From Streptomyces rugosispiralis (lineage in GTDB: Bacteria > Actinomycetota > Actinomycetes > Streptomycetales > Streptomycetaceae): a stretch of DNA of 64,000 nucleotides. Each line of letters begins with the position of its first letter. The first letter of the stretch is position 1. Position numbers and translations under genes: made by a program. The stretch is taken from positions 248,001 to 312,000 of the forward strand of contig NZ_JANIAA010000007.1 in the NCBI RefSeq assembly GCF_024505145.1, written 5' to 3'. This document shows positions 46,701 through 54,002 of this stretch, one piece after another. A model generated the notes under the pieces. It worked only from the letters and a program-made list of their open reading frames with translations, did no database searches and had not been told where the DNA came from.

Positions 46701-46914
46701 GCTTGGAAATCTGCACCTGTACGGCGTTTCGCGCGGACCCCGGTGGGTCCTCGCCCCATACTGCCAACACCAGCCTGTCGACGGACACCACGCGGCCGGA
46801 GGCCATCAGCAGCATCGCCAGAACGGACCGCTGCTGTGCGGCGGTCGGCCCCTGCGGACGCTCGCCCTGCCATATTCCGACCGGTCCCAACAGGCGAAAC
46901 TCGGTCCCATCCAC
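43768..46914 (-). CDS. AfsR/SARP-type regulator with NB-ARC and TPR domains
   Basis: 1048 aa. The N-terminal OmpR-like DNA-binding domain plus BTAD spans about 1-250 (FRLLGPVGIW, VSVDRLVLAVWGEDPPGSARNAVQVQISKLRR). An Arg-Asp-Ser repeat linker follows, then a Pro/Ala-rich stretch. The NB-ARC ATPase has Walker A GSGGLGKTT (Lys424) and LLDNARDAEQVR, and a C-terminal TPR array runs from about 720 to 1040. This is the architecture of AfsR, a global activator of antibiotic and developmental genes regulated by nucleotide and phosphorylation. GTG 46914 is preceded by GGGGG. Its convergent place beside glgB does not by itself show that it controls glycogen genes. Confidence 0.92.
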   Translation of the reverse strand: MDGTEFRLLGPVGIWQGERPQGPTAAQQRSVLAMLLMASGRVVSVDRLVLAVWGEDPPGSARNAVQVQISKLRRILSALPGAELTTSAKGYSLTVAREQVDLHRFRDLVRAAREAPKDAGATGEPEAAVAAGERAGELLRAALQLWRGPALADVAGGWLPETLGAGLEEERRAAVEECAAIDLRSGRHHEAAAELSVLVAEHPLRERSVALLMEALRRCGRRADALALFRSTRRRYVEELGIEPGDELQRLHRQALEDSREGRDGRDGHDGRDSRDSRDSRDSRDSRDSRAGDPSGASGAHGSAPAAPPAQPDATPAPATAPAPEGTPPADEPPEPAAEPAAGSSGMPATATAPEQITVVTAVPQQLPSDVAHFTGRERELAGLDALLPAGAGASAGASTGEGRGRAPTAARITVIAGSGGLGKTTLAVHWAHRVRDRFPDGQLYVNLRGFGPTDSAMTAAEAVRGFLDAFQVPAHRIPATLEAQTALYRSLLADRRMLILLDNARDAEQVRPLLPGSPGCLVVLTSRNELTSLVVAEQAQPLPLDLLDRDEARELLVSRVGAERVAAEPEAVEEVITVCAGLPLALAIVAARAATHPRFGLEALAGELRDARGSLDAFEGGDATTDVRAVFSWSYHALGADAARLFRLLGVHPGPDIAAPAAASLVGIPVPQARRLLIQLTRAHLITERAPGQYGFHDLLRAYAMELTQAYDAREERRAALHRVLDHYLHTAVAAGRAFTPHREPIAVEPVRPGVNAGEFAGHGEALLWFIVTYPALMAALHEAAEAGFETHAWQLAWSLTEFLDQRGHWHDQRTVHRIALGSAHRIRDLTGQAHSCYALGLADLRMGRYDRARGHLVRALNLHRETGNAIGQALAHGALNLASEREGRLDEGLHHALRALKLYRAAGHRSGEAYALNNVGWAYAMLGDFQQTLVHCEKALTMLRQAGDRRGESAAWDSLGYAHQHVGDHQQAISCYRHAVDLRRGRGERVREAESLHRLGSAQLAAGDRAGARRSWQRALTRFDSLGHPDAHRVRDGLTGLGGSDG
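46046..46099. repeat. 9-bp repeat, six copies, inside the SARP gene
   Basis: CGGCTGTCC repeats six times without interruption at 46046-46099. On the coding strand it encodes the Arg-Asp-Ser repeats of the linker between BTAD and the Pro/Ala segment. Perfect identity suggests recent slippage. Confidence 0.9.
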
Positions 46915-47168
46915 ACACTGCCCCCGTTGGTACCAGAGATTTCACTGTGACCACTTGGAAGCCTACCCACGGGTTCGGGTCAGCGAGGCATCAGCGGTAT
47001 ATCAGCGGCTCGTAGCACCCTACGAGTGTTCGAGGGCCCCACGGGCACCAGAAGCTCTCCCCGGCCACCGCCGACGGCGGCGGCCGGACCGGAACTCTCC
47101 GGTCTCCGGGCCCTCTTCCGACGATGAACGGGGGACGGTATGGCAGTGAGGTGCCGAGGAGGCGGCTC

Positions 47169-47363
47169 ATGACCACCGCAGGAGGAACACGGAGCACACC
47201 ACGGATCGGCGAGCTCGTCTACGACCTCGAACGCGAGGCCATGGGCCGGGTCGCCTACGTGGACACCGGCGGGAACATCGCCTGGGTCAAGCCACTGCGC
47301 GAGGGCCCCGAGTGGACGGCCCTCCCGGAACAGCTGCGCCGCGCGCCTGACGGCGAGCGCTGA
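47169..47363 (+). CDS. Small conserved hypothetical protein
   Basis: 64 aa with GAGGAGG before ATG 47169. The sequence RIGELVYDLEREAMGRVAYVDTGGNIAWVKPLREGPEWTALP is short, beta-rich and of a type widespread in Streptomyces (GELVYD...GRV...LRP...EW). No catalytic residues or membrane segment. It is divergent from the SARP gene across 254 bp. Function unknown. Confidence 0.68.
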   Translation: MTTAGGTRSTPRIGELVYDLEREAMGRVAYVDTGGNIAWVKPLREGPEWTALPEQLRRAPDGER

Positions 47364-47575
47364 GGCGCCTTCGGCGCCGAAAGGCCGCCAAGGGGCAGCG
47401 GCGGCGTGGCCAATGGCGGCGTCTCGCGTCTTCCAACGGGGGGAAGACGCGGGGCGCCATTCGCCGTGTCCGCCACGCGGTGTGCCCCGGGCCGCGTGCC
47501 CCGGCCGTATGCCCCCGGCCGCGTCCACCACGTCGTGTGCCCCGGGCCGTGCGCCCCGGGCCCGTGAAACGCGCA

Positions 47576-47607
47576 CGGCCCTGCCCCGATTCAGGAGGGC
47601 AGGGCCG
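47576..47607 (-). terminator. Hairpin downstream of the dicarboxylate symporter gene
   Basis: A perfect 10-bp stem CGGCCCTGCC/GGCAGGGCCG with a 12-base loop lies 16 bases beyond the symporter stop. Upstream of it, 47480-47565 contains several degenerate GTGCCCCGGGCC copies. It can work for both converging directions. Confidence 0.65.
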
Positions 47608-47623
47608 CGTTGCGCGTGGGGTG

Positions 47624-49063
47624 TCAGGCGGGCACGTGCTCCTTCGCCGTGTCACCGTCACGCCGCTCGGGGAGGGACTTGCCCTCGGCCGCCTCGGAGT
47701 CGTCCGCGGCCGGGCCGTGGCCGCCACCGTTGCGGGCGAAGCCCTCCGCGTCGAACGGCAGCCGTCCGGCGAGGACTTCGTTCATCCGCTCCTTGTCGAT
47801 CTCCTTGGTCCAGGTGCCGACCAGGACGGTCGCGACCGCGTTGCCCGCGAAGTTGGTGAGGGCGCGGGCCTCGCTCATGAAGCGGTCGATGCCGACGATC
47901 AGGCCGACGCCGTCGACGAGTTCGGGCCGGTGCGACTGGAGACCGCCCGCCAGCGTCGCCATGCCCGCGCCGGTCACACCGGCGGCGCCCTTCGACGCGA
48001 CGATCATGAAGACGAGGAGGGATATCTGCTGGCCTATGGAGAGCGGGTCGCCCATGGCCTCGGCGATGAAGAGCGAGGCCATCGTCAGGTAGATGGCGGT
48101 GCCGTCCAGGTTGAAGGAGTAGCCCGTGGGCACGGTGATACCGGCGACCGGCTTGCTGACGCCCGCGTGCTCCATCTTCGCGATCAGCAGCGGCAGCGCC
48201 GACTCCGAGGAGGACGTCGACAGGATCAGCAGGAACTCCCGCGCCAGGTACTTCAGCAGCAGGAAGATGTTGACGCCCGCGACCAGCCGCAGAATCGTCC
48301 CGAGGACGATGAACACGAAGAGCGCGCAGGTCACATAGAAGCCGATCATGATGACCGCGAGCGCCTTGAGCGCGTCCAGACCGGTCTCGCCGACCACGGC
48401 GGCGATCGCGCCGAAGGCGCCGACCGGGGCGGCCCACATGACCATCGACAGCAGCTTGAAGACGAGCTGCTGTATGTGGCCTATGCCGCGCAGCACCGGC
48501 TCGCCCGCCTTGCCCATCGCCTGCAGGGCGAAGCCCGCGAGGAGGGCCACGAACAGGGTCTGCAGCACCTCGCCCGCGGTGAAGGCGGAGACCAGCGTCT
48601 TCGGGATGATCCCGAGCAGGAAGTCCGCCGTCGACTCGGAGGCGCCGTCGGCCTGGCTCTGTCCGGCCTGGGCCGCCTCATGGCTCATGTGCAGGCCGCT
48701 GCCGGGCTCGAGGAAGTTGCCGACGACCAGGCCGATGGCGAGGGCCACGGTCGACATCACCATGAAGTAGCCGAGCGCCAGACCGCCGACCGCGCCGACC
48801 TTCGCCGCCTTGCGCACCGAACCGACGCCGAGCACGATCGTGCAGAAGATGATCGGCGAGATCAGCATCTTGATGAGGTTGACGAAGCCTTCGCCGATCG
48901 GCTTGAGCTCCACCGCCGTATCGGGGGCCACGAAGCCCACGAGGATGCCGAGCGCCACCGCGCCGATGACGGCGAGGTAGAGGTAGTGAATCCTTTCCTT
49001 CTTCGGCTTCGTCCCATCCGGTGCCGTACGCCCGGATGCGGGCGGCGTGGTGTCCGCAGCCAC
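47624..49063 (-). CDS. dctA: C4-dicarboxylate:cation symporter (DctA-like)
   Basis: 479 aa, DAACS family. About eight membrane helices and two re-entrant loops with the family motifs STSSSESALPLL and GYSFNLDGTAIYLTMA. It imports succinate, fumarate, malate or related acids with protons or sodium. GTG 49063 was chosen because GGAGG lies seven bases upstream. A His/Glu/Asp-rich cytoplasmic tail (residues about 440-479) is a local extension. It is divergent from a sensor kinase and response regulator, the usual arrangement for substrate-induced dicarboxylate uptake. Confidence 0.9.
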   Translation of the reverse strand: MAADTTPPASGRTAPDGTKPKKERIHYLYLAVIGAVALGILVGFVAPDTAVELKPIGEGFVNLIKMLISPIIFCTIVLGVGSVRKAAKVGAVGGLALGYFMVMSTVALAIGLVVGNFLEPGSGLHMSHEAAQAGQSQADGASESTADFLLGIIPKTLVSAFTAGEVLQTLFVALLAGFALQAMGKAGEPVLRGIGHIQQLVFKLLSMVMWAAPVGAFGAIAAVVGETGLDALKALAVIMIGFYVTCALFVFIVLGTILRLVAGVNIFLLLKYLAREFLLILSTSSSESALPLLIAKMEHAGVSKPVAGITVPTGYSFNLDGTAIYLTMASLFIAEAMGDPLSIGQQISLLVFMIVASKGAAGVTGAGMATLAGGLQSHRPELVDGVGLIVGIDRFMSEARALTNFAGNAVATVLVGTWTKEIDKERMNEVLAGRLPFDAEGFARNGGGHGPAADDSEAAEGKSLPERRDGDTAKEHVPA

Positions 49064-49163
49064 GGTGCTGCCTCCTTCTGTTCTGCCGTCCAACTGTCCC
49101 GGCGCTGTACCGTGTGCGGCTCGCACACCGCCTTGAACGGTCCCGGCGACTATGCCCCAGCCT

Positions 49164-49197
49164 GTGACGGGGGTCACCCTTCCGTTCATTTCGTTCA
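49164..49197. promoter_or_regulatory. Candidate operator between dctA and the sensor kinase gene
   Basis: GTGAC-GGGG-GTCAC is a perfect inverted repeat at 49164-49177. Two direct CGTTCA copies follow at 49183-49188 and 49192-49197. They lie in the 157-bp divergent region and are candidate sites for the CitB-type response regulator encoded at 51294. Confidence 0.4.
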
Positions 49198-49220
49198 CAC
49201 AAAGATGCGTGTGCAGACTG

Positions 49221-50849
49221 ATGGCCATGCGCATCCCCCACCCCCGGAGCCTGGCGGGCCAGCTGTTCGCGATGCAGGTCGTGCTGGTCGCCGCCCTGGT
49301 GGCCGGGTGCGCTGTCTTCGCCTACGTCACCGACCGCGAGCAGGCGGTGGCGGCCGCGCGGCAGCGGGCGACCGCCGTCGCGGTGGCCGTCGCCGACTCC
49401 CCGTCGGTCGCCGAGGCCGCGCGGTCGAAGGACCCCACGGCCCGGCTCCAGCCGTACGCGGAGAAGGTGCGCCGGGACACCGGCGTCACCTTCGTCACGA
49501 TCATGGATACCCACGGGGTGCGCTGGGCGCACCCCGATCCGCGCCAGATCGGCGCCACCTATCTCGGCCACATCAAGCCCGCGCTGCGCGGGCGGATCTT
49601 CGCCGAGACCTACACCGGCACGCTCGGCTCCTCCGTCCGCGTGGTCGCCCCGGTGCGCGACACCCGCGCCGGCGGCCGGATCACCGCACTGGTCAGCGCG
49701 GGGATAACCGTGGACACCATCAGCGCCCAGGTGCGCCGGCAACTGCTCGCGCTGCTCGGTGTGGCGGCCGCGGCGCTCGCGGTCGGCGGCCTGTGCGCGT
49801 ATGTGATCAACGCCCGGCTGCGCCGCCATACGCACGGGATGAACGCGGCCGAGCTGAGCCGGATGCACGACTACCACGAGGCCGCGCTGCACGCCGTGCG
49901 CGAGGGGCTGCTGATGCTCGACGGCCGACGGCGGATCGCGCTGATCAACGACGGCGGGCGGGAGCTGCTCGGCCTGCCCGAGGACTCCGTCGGCCGCTAC
50001 GTCTCCGACCTGGGCCTGCCGCCCGCGCTGACCGGCGCCCTGCTGGCCGCCGAGCCGCGGGTGGACGAGCTGCATCTGACCGCGGAGCGGGTCGTGGTCG
50101 TCAACACCTCCCCGGTGAGCAGCGGTGAGCAGCGCGGCACGGTCGTCACGCTGCGCGACCACACCGAGCTCCAGGCGCTCTCGGGCGAGCTGGACTCGCT
50201 GCGCGGCTTCGCGGAGGCGCTGCGCTCCCAGGCCCATGAGGCCGCGAATCGACTGCATGCCGTCGTCTCGCTGATCGAACTGGGCCGGGAGGACGAGGCG
50301 GTCGACTTCGCCACCGCCGAGCTGGAACTGGCCCAGGCGCTGACCGACCAGGTGGTGGCGGCCGTCGCCGAACCCGTCCTGGCCGCCCTGCTGCTGGGCA
50401 AGGCGGCCCAGGCCAGCGAGCGCGGCGTCGAGCTGGTCCTGGCCCCCGACAGCCGTATCGACGACGGCGTCCTCCCGCCCGGCCTGCCCGCCCGCGACCT
50501 GGTGACCATCCTCGGCAACCTCATCGACAACGCCACGGACGCGGCCGCCGAGGGCGTCGGCAACGAGTCGGCCCCGCGCAGCGCCCGCGTCACGGTCACC
50601 GCCCGCGCGGACGCCGGCGAGCTGACCCTGCGCGTATCGGACACCGGCGCCGGGCTCGACCCGGCGGCGGCCGAGGAGATCTTCCGCCGCGGCTGGAGCA
50701 CGAAGTCCCCCGGCCGCGGCCTGGGCCTGGCCCTGGTCCAGCAGGCCGCCCGCCGCAACGCGGGCACGGTGGAAGTGACGACCTCCCCCGACGGCGGCGC
50801 CGAATTCACCGCCCGCCTACCACTGACGACCCCGGCCACCACGCCTTGA
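49221..50849 (+). CDS. CitA/DcuS-like sensor histidine kinase
   Basis: 542 aa. Two membrane helices (about 13-35 and 172-195) enclose an extracytoplasmic PDC/Cache sensor domain with the dicarboxylate/citrate-type motif (VTIMDTHGVRWAHPDPRQIGATYLG). A cytoplasmic PAS domain (about 220-310), a phosphoacceptor His339 (SQAHEAANRLHAV) and a HATPase domain (LGNLIDNATDA, GWSTKSPGRGLGLAL) follow. It senses an external C4-dicarboxylate and signals to the response regulator. ATG 49221 and ATG 49227 are both possible; neither has a ribosome site, so a leaderless transcript is likely. Confidence 0.9.
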   Translation: MAMRIPHPRSLAGQLFAMQVVLVAALVAGCAVFAYVTDREQAVAAARQRATAVAVAVADSPSVAEAARSKDPTARLQPYAEKVRRDTGVTFVTIMDTHGVRWAHPDPRQIGATYLGHIKPALRGRIFAETYTGTLGSSVRVVAPVRDTRAGGRITALVSAGITVDTISAQVRRQLLALLGVAAAALAVGGLCAYVINARLRRHTHGMNAAELSRMHDYHEAALHAVREGLLMLDGRRRIALINDGGRELLGLPEDSVGRYVSDLGLPPALTGALLAAEPRVDELHLTAERVVVVNTSPVSSGEQRGTVVTLRDHTELQALSGELDSLRGFAEALRSQAHEAANRLHAVVSLIELGREDEAVDFATAELELAQALTDQVVAAVAEPVLAALLLGKAAQASERGVELVLAPDSRIDDGVLPPGLPARDLVTILGNLIDNATDAAAEGVGNESAPRSARVTVTARADAGELTLRVSDTGAGLDPAAAEEIFRRGWSTKSPGRGLGLALVQQAARRNAGTVEVTTSPDGGAEFTARLPLTTPATTP

Positions 50850-51293
50850 CCCCCACGTCGCGTAGAGGCGCCCCCCCACGGGCCCCTGCAGCACCCGGCA
50901 GCCGCCGGGCGGGGGCCGGCGCCGGGCGCGCACCGGGCCCAGGCGGCGGCTCCCCCGGGAAGCCGCCACCTTCACATCAGCCCGGCCGCCGGGCGGCGAA
51001 GCCCAGCCGCGCGGGCGATGCTCAGGGCGGGCGGGCCCCGCATCGGGGTGTCTCCCGGGCTCCGCAGGGCCCGAGGCGGCGGCCGCCGGGGGCGGGGCGC
51101 CGTTCCATCCCGCTGCCGGGCGGCCAAATCCGGCCGCCCCGGGGCGGGGGGCCGGGGGCGGAGGCCCTGGGAGACGGGGTGCAGGGGAATCGTCACCGTA
51201 GGGATCTGGCCACTTGCGGTTACCCTCCGTAAATTGGAGCCCTGAGCTTCCGTGTACACCGCGTTTCGACCGCGTTTCGAGAGGAATCCGTTC
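50850..51293. other. Extremely GC-rich kinase-regulator spacer with hairpins
   Basis: The 444-bp gap separates kinase and response regulator, which are usually adjacent. It is almost entirely G/C up to 51190 and has many GGCGGC/GCCGCC blocks, including a perfect 8-bp stem GGGCGGCC/GGCCGCCC (51118-51139). The last 100 bases (51190-51290) are AT-richer and probably hold the regulator's promoter. No convincing gene. Confidence 0.5.
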
Positions 51294-52004
51294 ATGAGCC
51301 CGCCGCAGGCGAGACCGGGGGATCCGGCGCCGATCCGGGTTCTCGTCGTCGAGGACGACCCCGTCGCGGCGGACGCGCACCGGATGTACGTCGAGCGCGT
51401 TCCCGGCTTCGCCGTCGTCGGGGCGGCGCGGAGTGGCGGGGACGCGCAGCGGCTGCTGGAGCGGACGCCCGCCGATCTGCTGCTGCTGGACCTCTACCTC
51501 CCCGACGGGCACGGCCTCCAGCTCGTACGGGCGCTGCGCGCCGCCGGAAACGGCGCGGACGTGATCGCGGTCACCTCGGCCCGTGACCTCGCGGTGGTCC
51601 GCGACGGCGTCTCCCTCGGGGTCGTGCAGTACGTGCTGAAACCGTTCACCTTCTCCACCCTCCGGGACCGCCTCCTCCGGTACGCCGAGTTCCGGTCGAC
51701 CGCGGGCGAGGCCAGCGGGCAGGACGAGGTGGACCGGGCGCTGGCCGCGCTACGGGCGCCGCAGCCCGCCGCGATGCCCAAGGGGCTGACCCAGGCCACC
51801 CTGCACGCCGTCACCGAGGCGCTGCGCGGTGCGGCGGAGGAGGGCATCTCGGCCGCGGCGACCGCCGAGACCGTGGGGATCTCCCGGATCACCGCCCGCC
51901 GCTATCTGGAGCACCTGGTGGAGGCCGGGCGGGCCGCCCGCGCCCCGCACTACGGGCAGATCGGACGGCCCGAGCTGCTGTACCGCTGGCTCAGCGAGCT
52001 CTAG
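51294..52004 (+). CDS. CitB/DcuR-type response regulator
   Basis: 236 aa. Receiver domain with acidic pocket VVEDD near residue 20, phosphoacceptor Asp66 (LLLLDLYLPDGHG) and LKPF lysine. The C-terminal helix-turn-helix (ISAAATAETVGISRITARRYLEHLVEAG) is of the CitB/DpiA class. ATG 51294 follows GAGAGGA; the frame extends 14 codons upstream without a ribosome site. Partner of the CitA-like kinase and probable activator of dctA. Confidence 0.9.
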   Translation: MSPPQARPGDPAPIRVLVVEDDPVAADAHRMYVERVPGFAVVGAARSGGDAQRLLERTPADLLLLDLYLPDGHGLQLVRALRAAGNGADVIAVTSARDLAVVRDGVSLGVVQYVLKPFTFSTLRDRLLRYAEFRSTAGEASGQDEVDRALAALRAPQPAAMPKGLTQATLHAVTEALRGAAEEGISAAATAETVGISRITARRYLEHLVEAGRAARAPHYGQIGRPELLYRWLSEL

Positions 52005-52050
52005 GGGCGTCGGGCGGCTCGTGACGCCTGCGGCCCGCCCATTGCCTCAC

Positions 52051-52078
52051 CTGGGGCTCCGCCCCCGACCCCGGGGTC
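52051..52078. repeat. Interspersed GC palindromes after the response regulator
   Basis: CTGGGGCTCCGCCCC is followed by the perfect 12-bp palindrome GACCCCGGGGTC (52067-52078). The run resembles, inverted, the element in the treS-pep2 spacer. It may act as a bidirectional terminator between the converging regulator and TetR genes. Confidence 0.5.
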
Positions 52079-52176
52079 CAGGGGCCGGGCCACTGGTTCG
52101 GGAAGGGCGGGAGGGGAGGGGAAAGACCACCGGACACCCGTAGGCGCTGCGCGCACCACCGCCGCCCGGCCCCCGC

Positions 52177-52770
52177 TCAGCCGCCACCCCTCGCGCCCAC
52201 CATCCCCCGCGCCAGCGCCCGGTCGAGCTCCGCCGCCGCGTCCACCATGCAGCCCTCGAACGTCCTATCGGTCCCGGGGTCGATCCACCGCGCGAAGGCC
52301 TGCTCGTACACGGTCTGCGCGAGCCGCACCAGGTACACCGCCTGCCGCTCCGGGATGCCCCGCTTCACCAGGAGCGAGGTGAGCAGGTCGTGGAGCGTCG
52401 CCATCTTGAGGACTTCCCGCTCGCGCAGCTCGGGGTTGGCCGCGATGACGCTCTGCCGCCTGTGCGCGACGGCCCGGTCCGCCGGGAAGAACCGCCCGGA
52501 GCTGGTGAGCGCGGCGATGAGCACCCGCCACGGCGGGGTGTCGGCGGGCGCCTCCTCCACCTCCTGCCGCAGATGCGCGACCAGCCTCTCCGTGCCGCCG
52601 CCGAAGAGCGCTTCCCGCTTGTCCGGGAAGTATCGGAAGAACGAGCGCTTCATCAACCCGGCCCGTTCCGCGATGTCCGCGACGGTCGTGCCGTCGTAGC
52701 CGCGCTCGGCGAACAGTTCAAGAGCTGCCGTCTCCAGGCGCAGCTGCGCATCCGGCTCCCACCTAGGCAT
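52177..52770 (-). CDS. TetR family repressor
   Basis: 197 aa. N-terminal helix-turn-helix (LFAERGYDGTTVADIAERAGLMKRSFFRYFPDKREAL, about 18-55), then a helical ligand-binding domain. ATG 52770 is a typical family start (MPRWEPDAQLRLETAALELF) with GAGGGC directly upstream. Divergent from an MDR-type oxidoreductase across 90 bp that contain two near-identical palindromic operators. It very likely represses both genes until an electrophilic or quinone-like inducer binds. Confidence 0.9.
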   Translation of the reverse strand: MPRWEPDAQLRLETAALELFAERGYDGTTVADIAERAGLMKRSFFRYFPDKREALFGGGTERLVAHLRQEVEEAPADTPPWRVLIAALTSSGRFFPADRAVAHRRQSVIAANPELREREVLKMATLHDLLTSLLVKRGIPERQAVYLVRLAQTVYEQAFARWIDPGTDRTFEGCMVDAAAELDRALARGMVGARGGG

Positions 52771-52796
52771 GCCCTCAGAATATCCAAGCCCCTCGC

Positions 52797-52849
52797 GATG
52801 ACACTTGGTGTTATCGTGGCGACGACAAACGACAACACCAAGTGTCATC
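52797..52849. promoter_or_regulatory. Twin TetR operators
   Basis: The 19-bp palindrome GATGACACTTGGTGTTATC (52797-52815) and its inverted copy at 52831-52849 share ACAC-N3-GTGT cores whose centres are 34 bp apart. The outer 16 bases of each are exact complements. They cover the promoters of both divergent genes and reach to the AGGAGG of the oxidoreductase. Confidence 0.8.
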
Positions 52850-52860
52850 AGGAGGCGGCA

Positions 52861-53778
52861 ATGAGAGCTGTCCAGATCGACGAGTTCGGCGGTCCGGAGG
52901 TGCTCCGCTTCGTGGAGACCGACGCACCCGCCCCCGGCCCCGGGCAGATCCAGGTCGAGGTGCGCGCATGCGGCACCAACCCCGCCGACTGGGTCGTGCG
53001 CGAGGGCGCCCTCGGCGGTCGACTGCCCCAGGGAACCGGCTTCGAGATAGCGGGGGTCGTGTCGGCGCTCGGCGAGGGCGTCGAGGGCACCGCCGTCGGG
53101 GACCGGGTCTTCGGGAACCTGCTCTTCGGCGGCACCACCTCCGGCGCGGCCGAGTTCGCCGCGCTCGGGCACTGGGGCGCCATCCCGGACGGGATGGCGT
53201 TCGAACAGGCGGCGGCGATCCCGATGGTGGCCGAGACCGCGGTCCGCGTCCTGGACGAAGTGGGCGTGGCCAAGGGACACACCGTGTTCCTCAACGGGGG
53301 AAGCGGCGCCGTCGGGCAGCTCGCCACCCAGATCGCCGTACGCCGCGGGGCGCGCGTCATCGTGACGTCAGGCGAGGCGAAGGAAGCCCTCATGCGCGGG
53401 CTCGGGGCGGAGGTCACGCGCTACGGCGAGGGCCTCGAGGAGCGCGTGCGCGAACTCGCCCCGCACGGCGTGGACCGCGTCGTGGACATGGGCCGGGGCG
53501 GCGTGCTCCCCGCGCTGATCGCGCTCGCCGGGGACCCCTCCCGCGTGGTGACGATCACCGACTTCGAGCAGGCCGCCGAGTTCGGGGTCCGGGCGAGCGG
53601 CCGCGAGGGCACCGACTTCCGCCTGGACGCCCCCCAGTGGGTGGCCGACGCCATCGCCGCCGGAACCCTGAGCCTTCCGGTGTGGCGTGTCGAGCCCTGG
53701 GAGAAGATCGCCGAGGTCCAGGAGGACATCAAGTCCGGTTCGGCGAGGGGGAAGACGGTCCTCCGCGTCAGCGCGTAA
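52861..53778 (+). CDS. NADP-dependent quinone-oxidoreductase-like protein (MDR family)
   Basis: 305 aa, zinc-free medium-chain dehydrogenase. GroES-like N-terminal half (VRACGTNPADWVVREG, GFEIAGVVSALGEGV), then a Rossmann half with the nucleotide motif VFLNGGSGAVGQLATQ (about 140-155). No structural or catalytic zinc cysteines. AGGAGG lies five bases before ATG 52861. It probably reduces quinones or enones and is controlled by the divergent TetR protein. Its last codons overlap the first unit of the 24-bp array. Confidence 0.9.
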   Translation: MRAVQIDEFGGPEVLRFVETDAPAPGPGQIQVEVRACGTNPADWVVREGALGGRLPQGTGFEIAGVVSALGEGVEGTAVGDRVFGNLLFGGTTSGAAEFAALGHWGAIPDGMAFEQAAAIPMVAETAVRVLDEVGVAKGHTVFLNGGSGAVGQLATQIAVRRGARVIVTSGEAKEALMRGLGAEVTRYGEGLEERVRELAPHGVDRVVDMGRGGVLPALIALAGDPSRVVTITDFEQAAEFGVRASGREGTDFRLDAPQWVADAIAAGTLSLPVWRVEPWEKIAEVQEDIKSGSARGKTVLRVSA

Positions 53779-53890
53779 ACGCGTACCCGCGTCGGCGCGT
53801 AAGCGCGTACCCGCGTCGGCGCGTAAGCGCGTAGCCGCGTCGGCGCGTAAACGCGTACCCGCGTCGGCGCGTAAACACCTGAGCGCGTCG
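53771..53890. repeat. 24-bp tandem array, five copies
   Basis: Five units of the form GCGCGTAAACGCGTACCCGC plus GTCG run at 53771, 53795, 53819, 53843 and 53867; the last is diverged. The first unit contains the stop codon of the oxidoreductase gene. Units are rich in CGCG and GTAA/GTAC. Confidence 0.92.
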
Positions 53891-53898
53891 GTACATGA

Positions 53899-53932
53899 AT
53901 AGGAAAGTTTCCTATCCGACATCTTGTCGCGG
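53899..53932. promoter_or_regulatory. Palindrome pair upstream of the chitinase
   Basis: ATAGGAAAGTTTCCTAT is a perfect 17-bp palindrome around a single central base (53899-53915). Directly after it comes CCGACATCTTGTCGCGG (53916-53932), a second inverted repeat that resembles the element before metalloprotease 3. Both lie 70-105 bp before the ATG, where a substrate-responsive repressor would be expected. Confidence 0.55.
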
Positions 53933-54002
53933 CCATGCCGCCTCGCTAGGTTCAGCCTCGCTCGACTTCCTCCCACCCCCCACCCAGGAGGCTCCGTCAG
54001 CC

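Noticed and set aside
47480..50128. 882-codon open frame spanning the dctA antisense strand and the kinase gene in another frame
   Set aside because: It crosses two real genes on opposite strands and shows only biased composition.
50850..51200. Open frames in the GC-rich kinase-regulator spacer
   Set aside because: Several frames are open, but all encode Pro/Arg/Gly strings without start signals; the lack of stops is due to extreme GC content.
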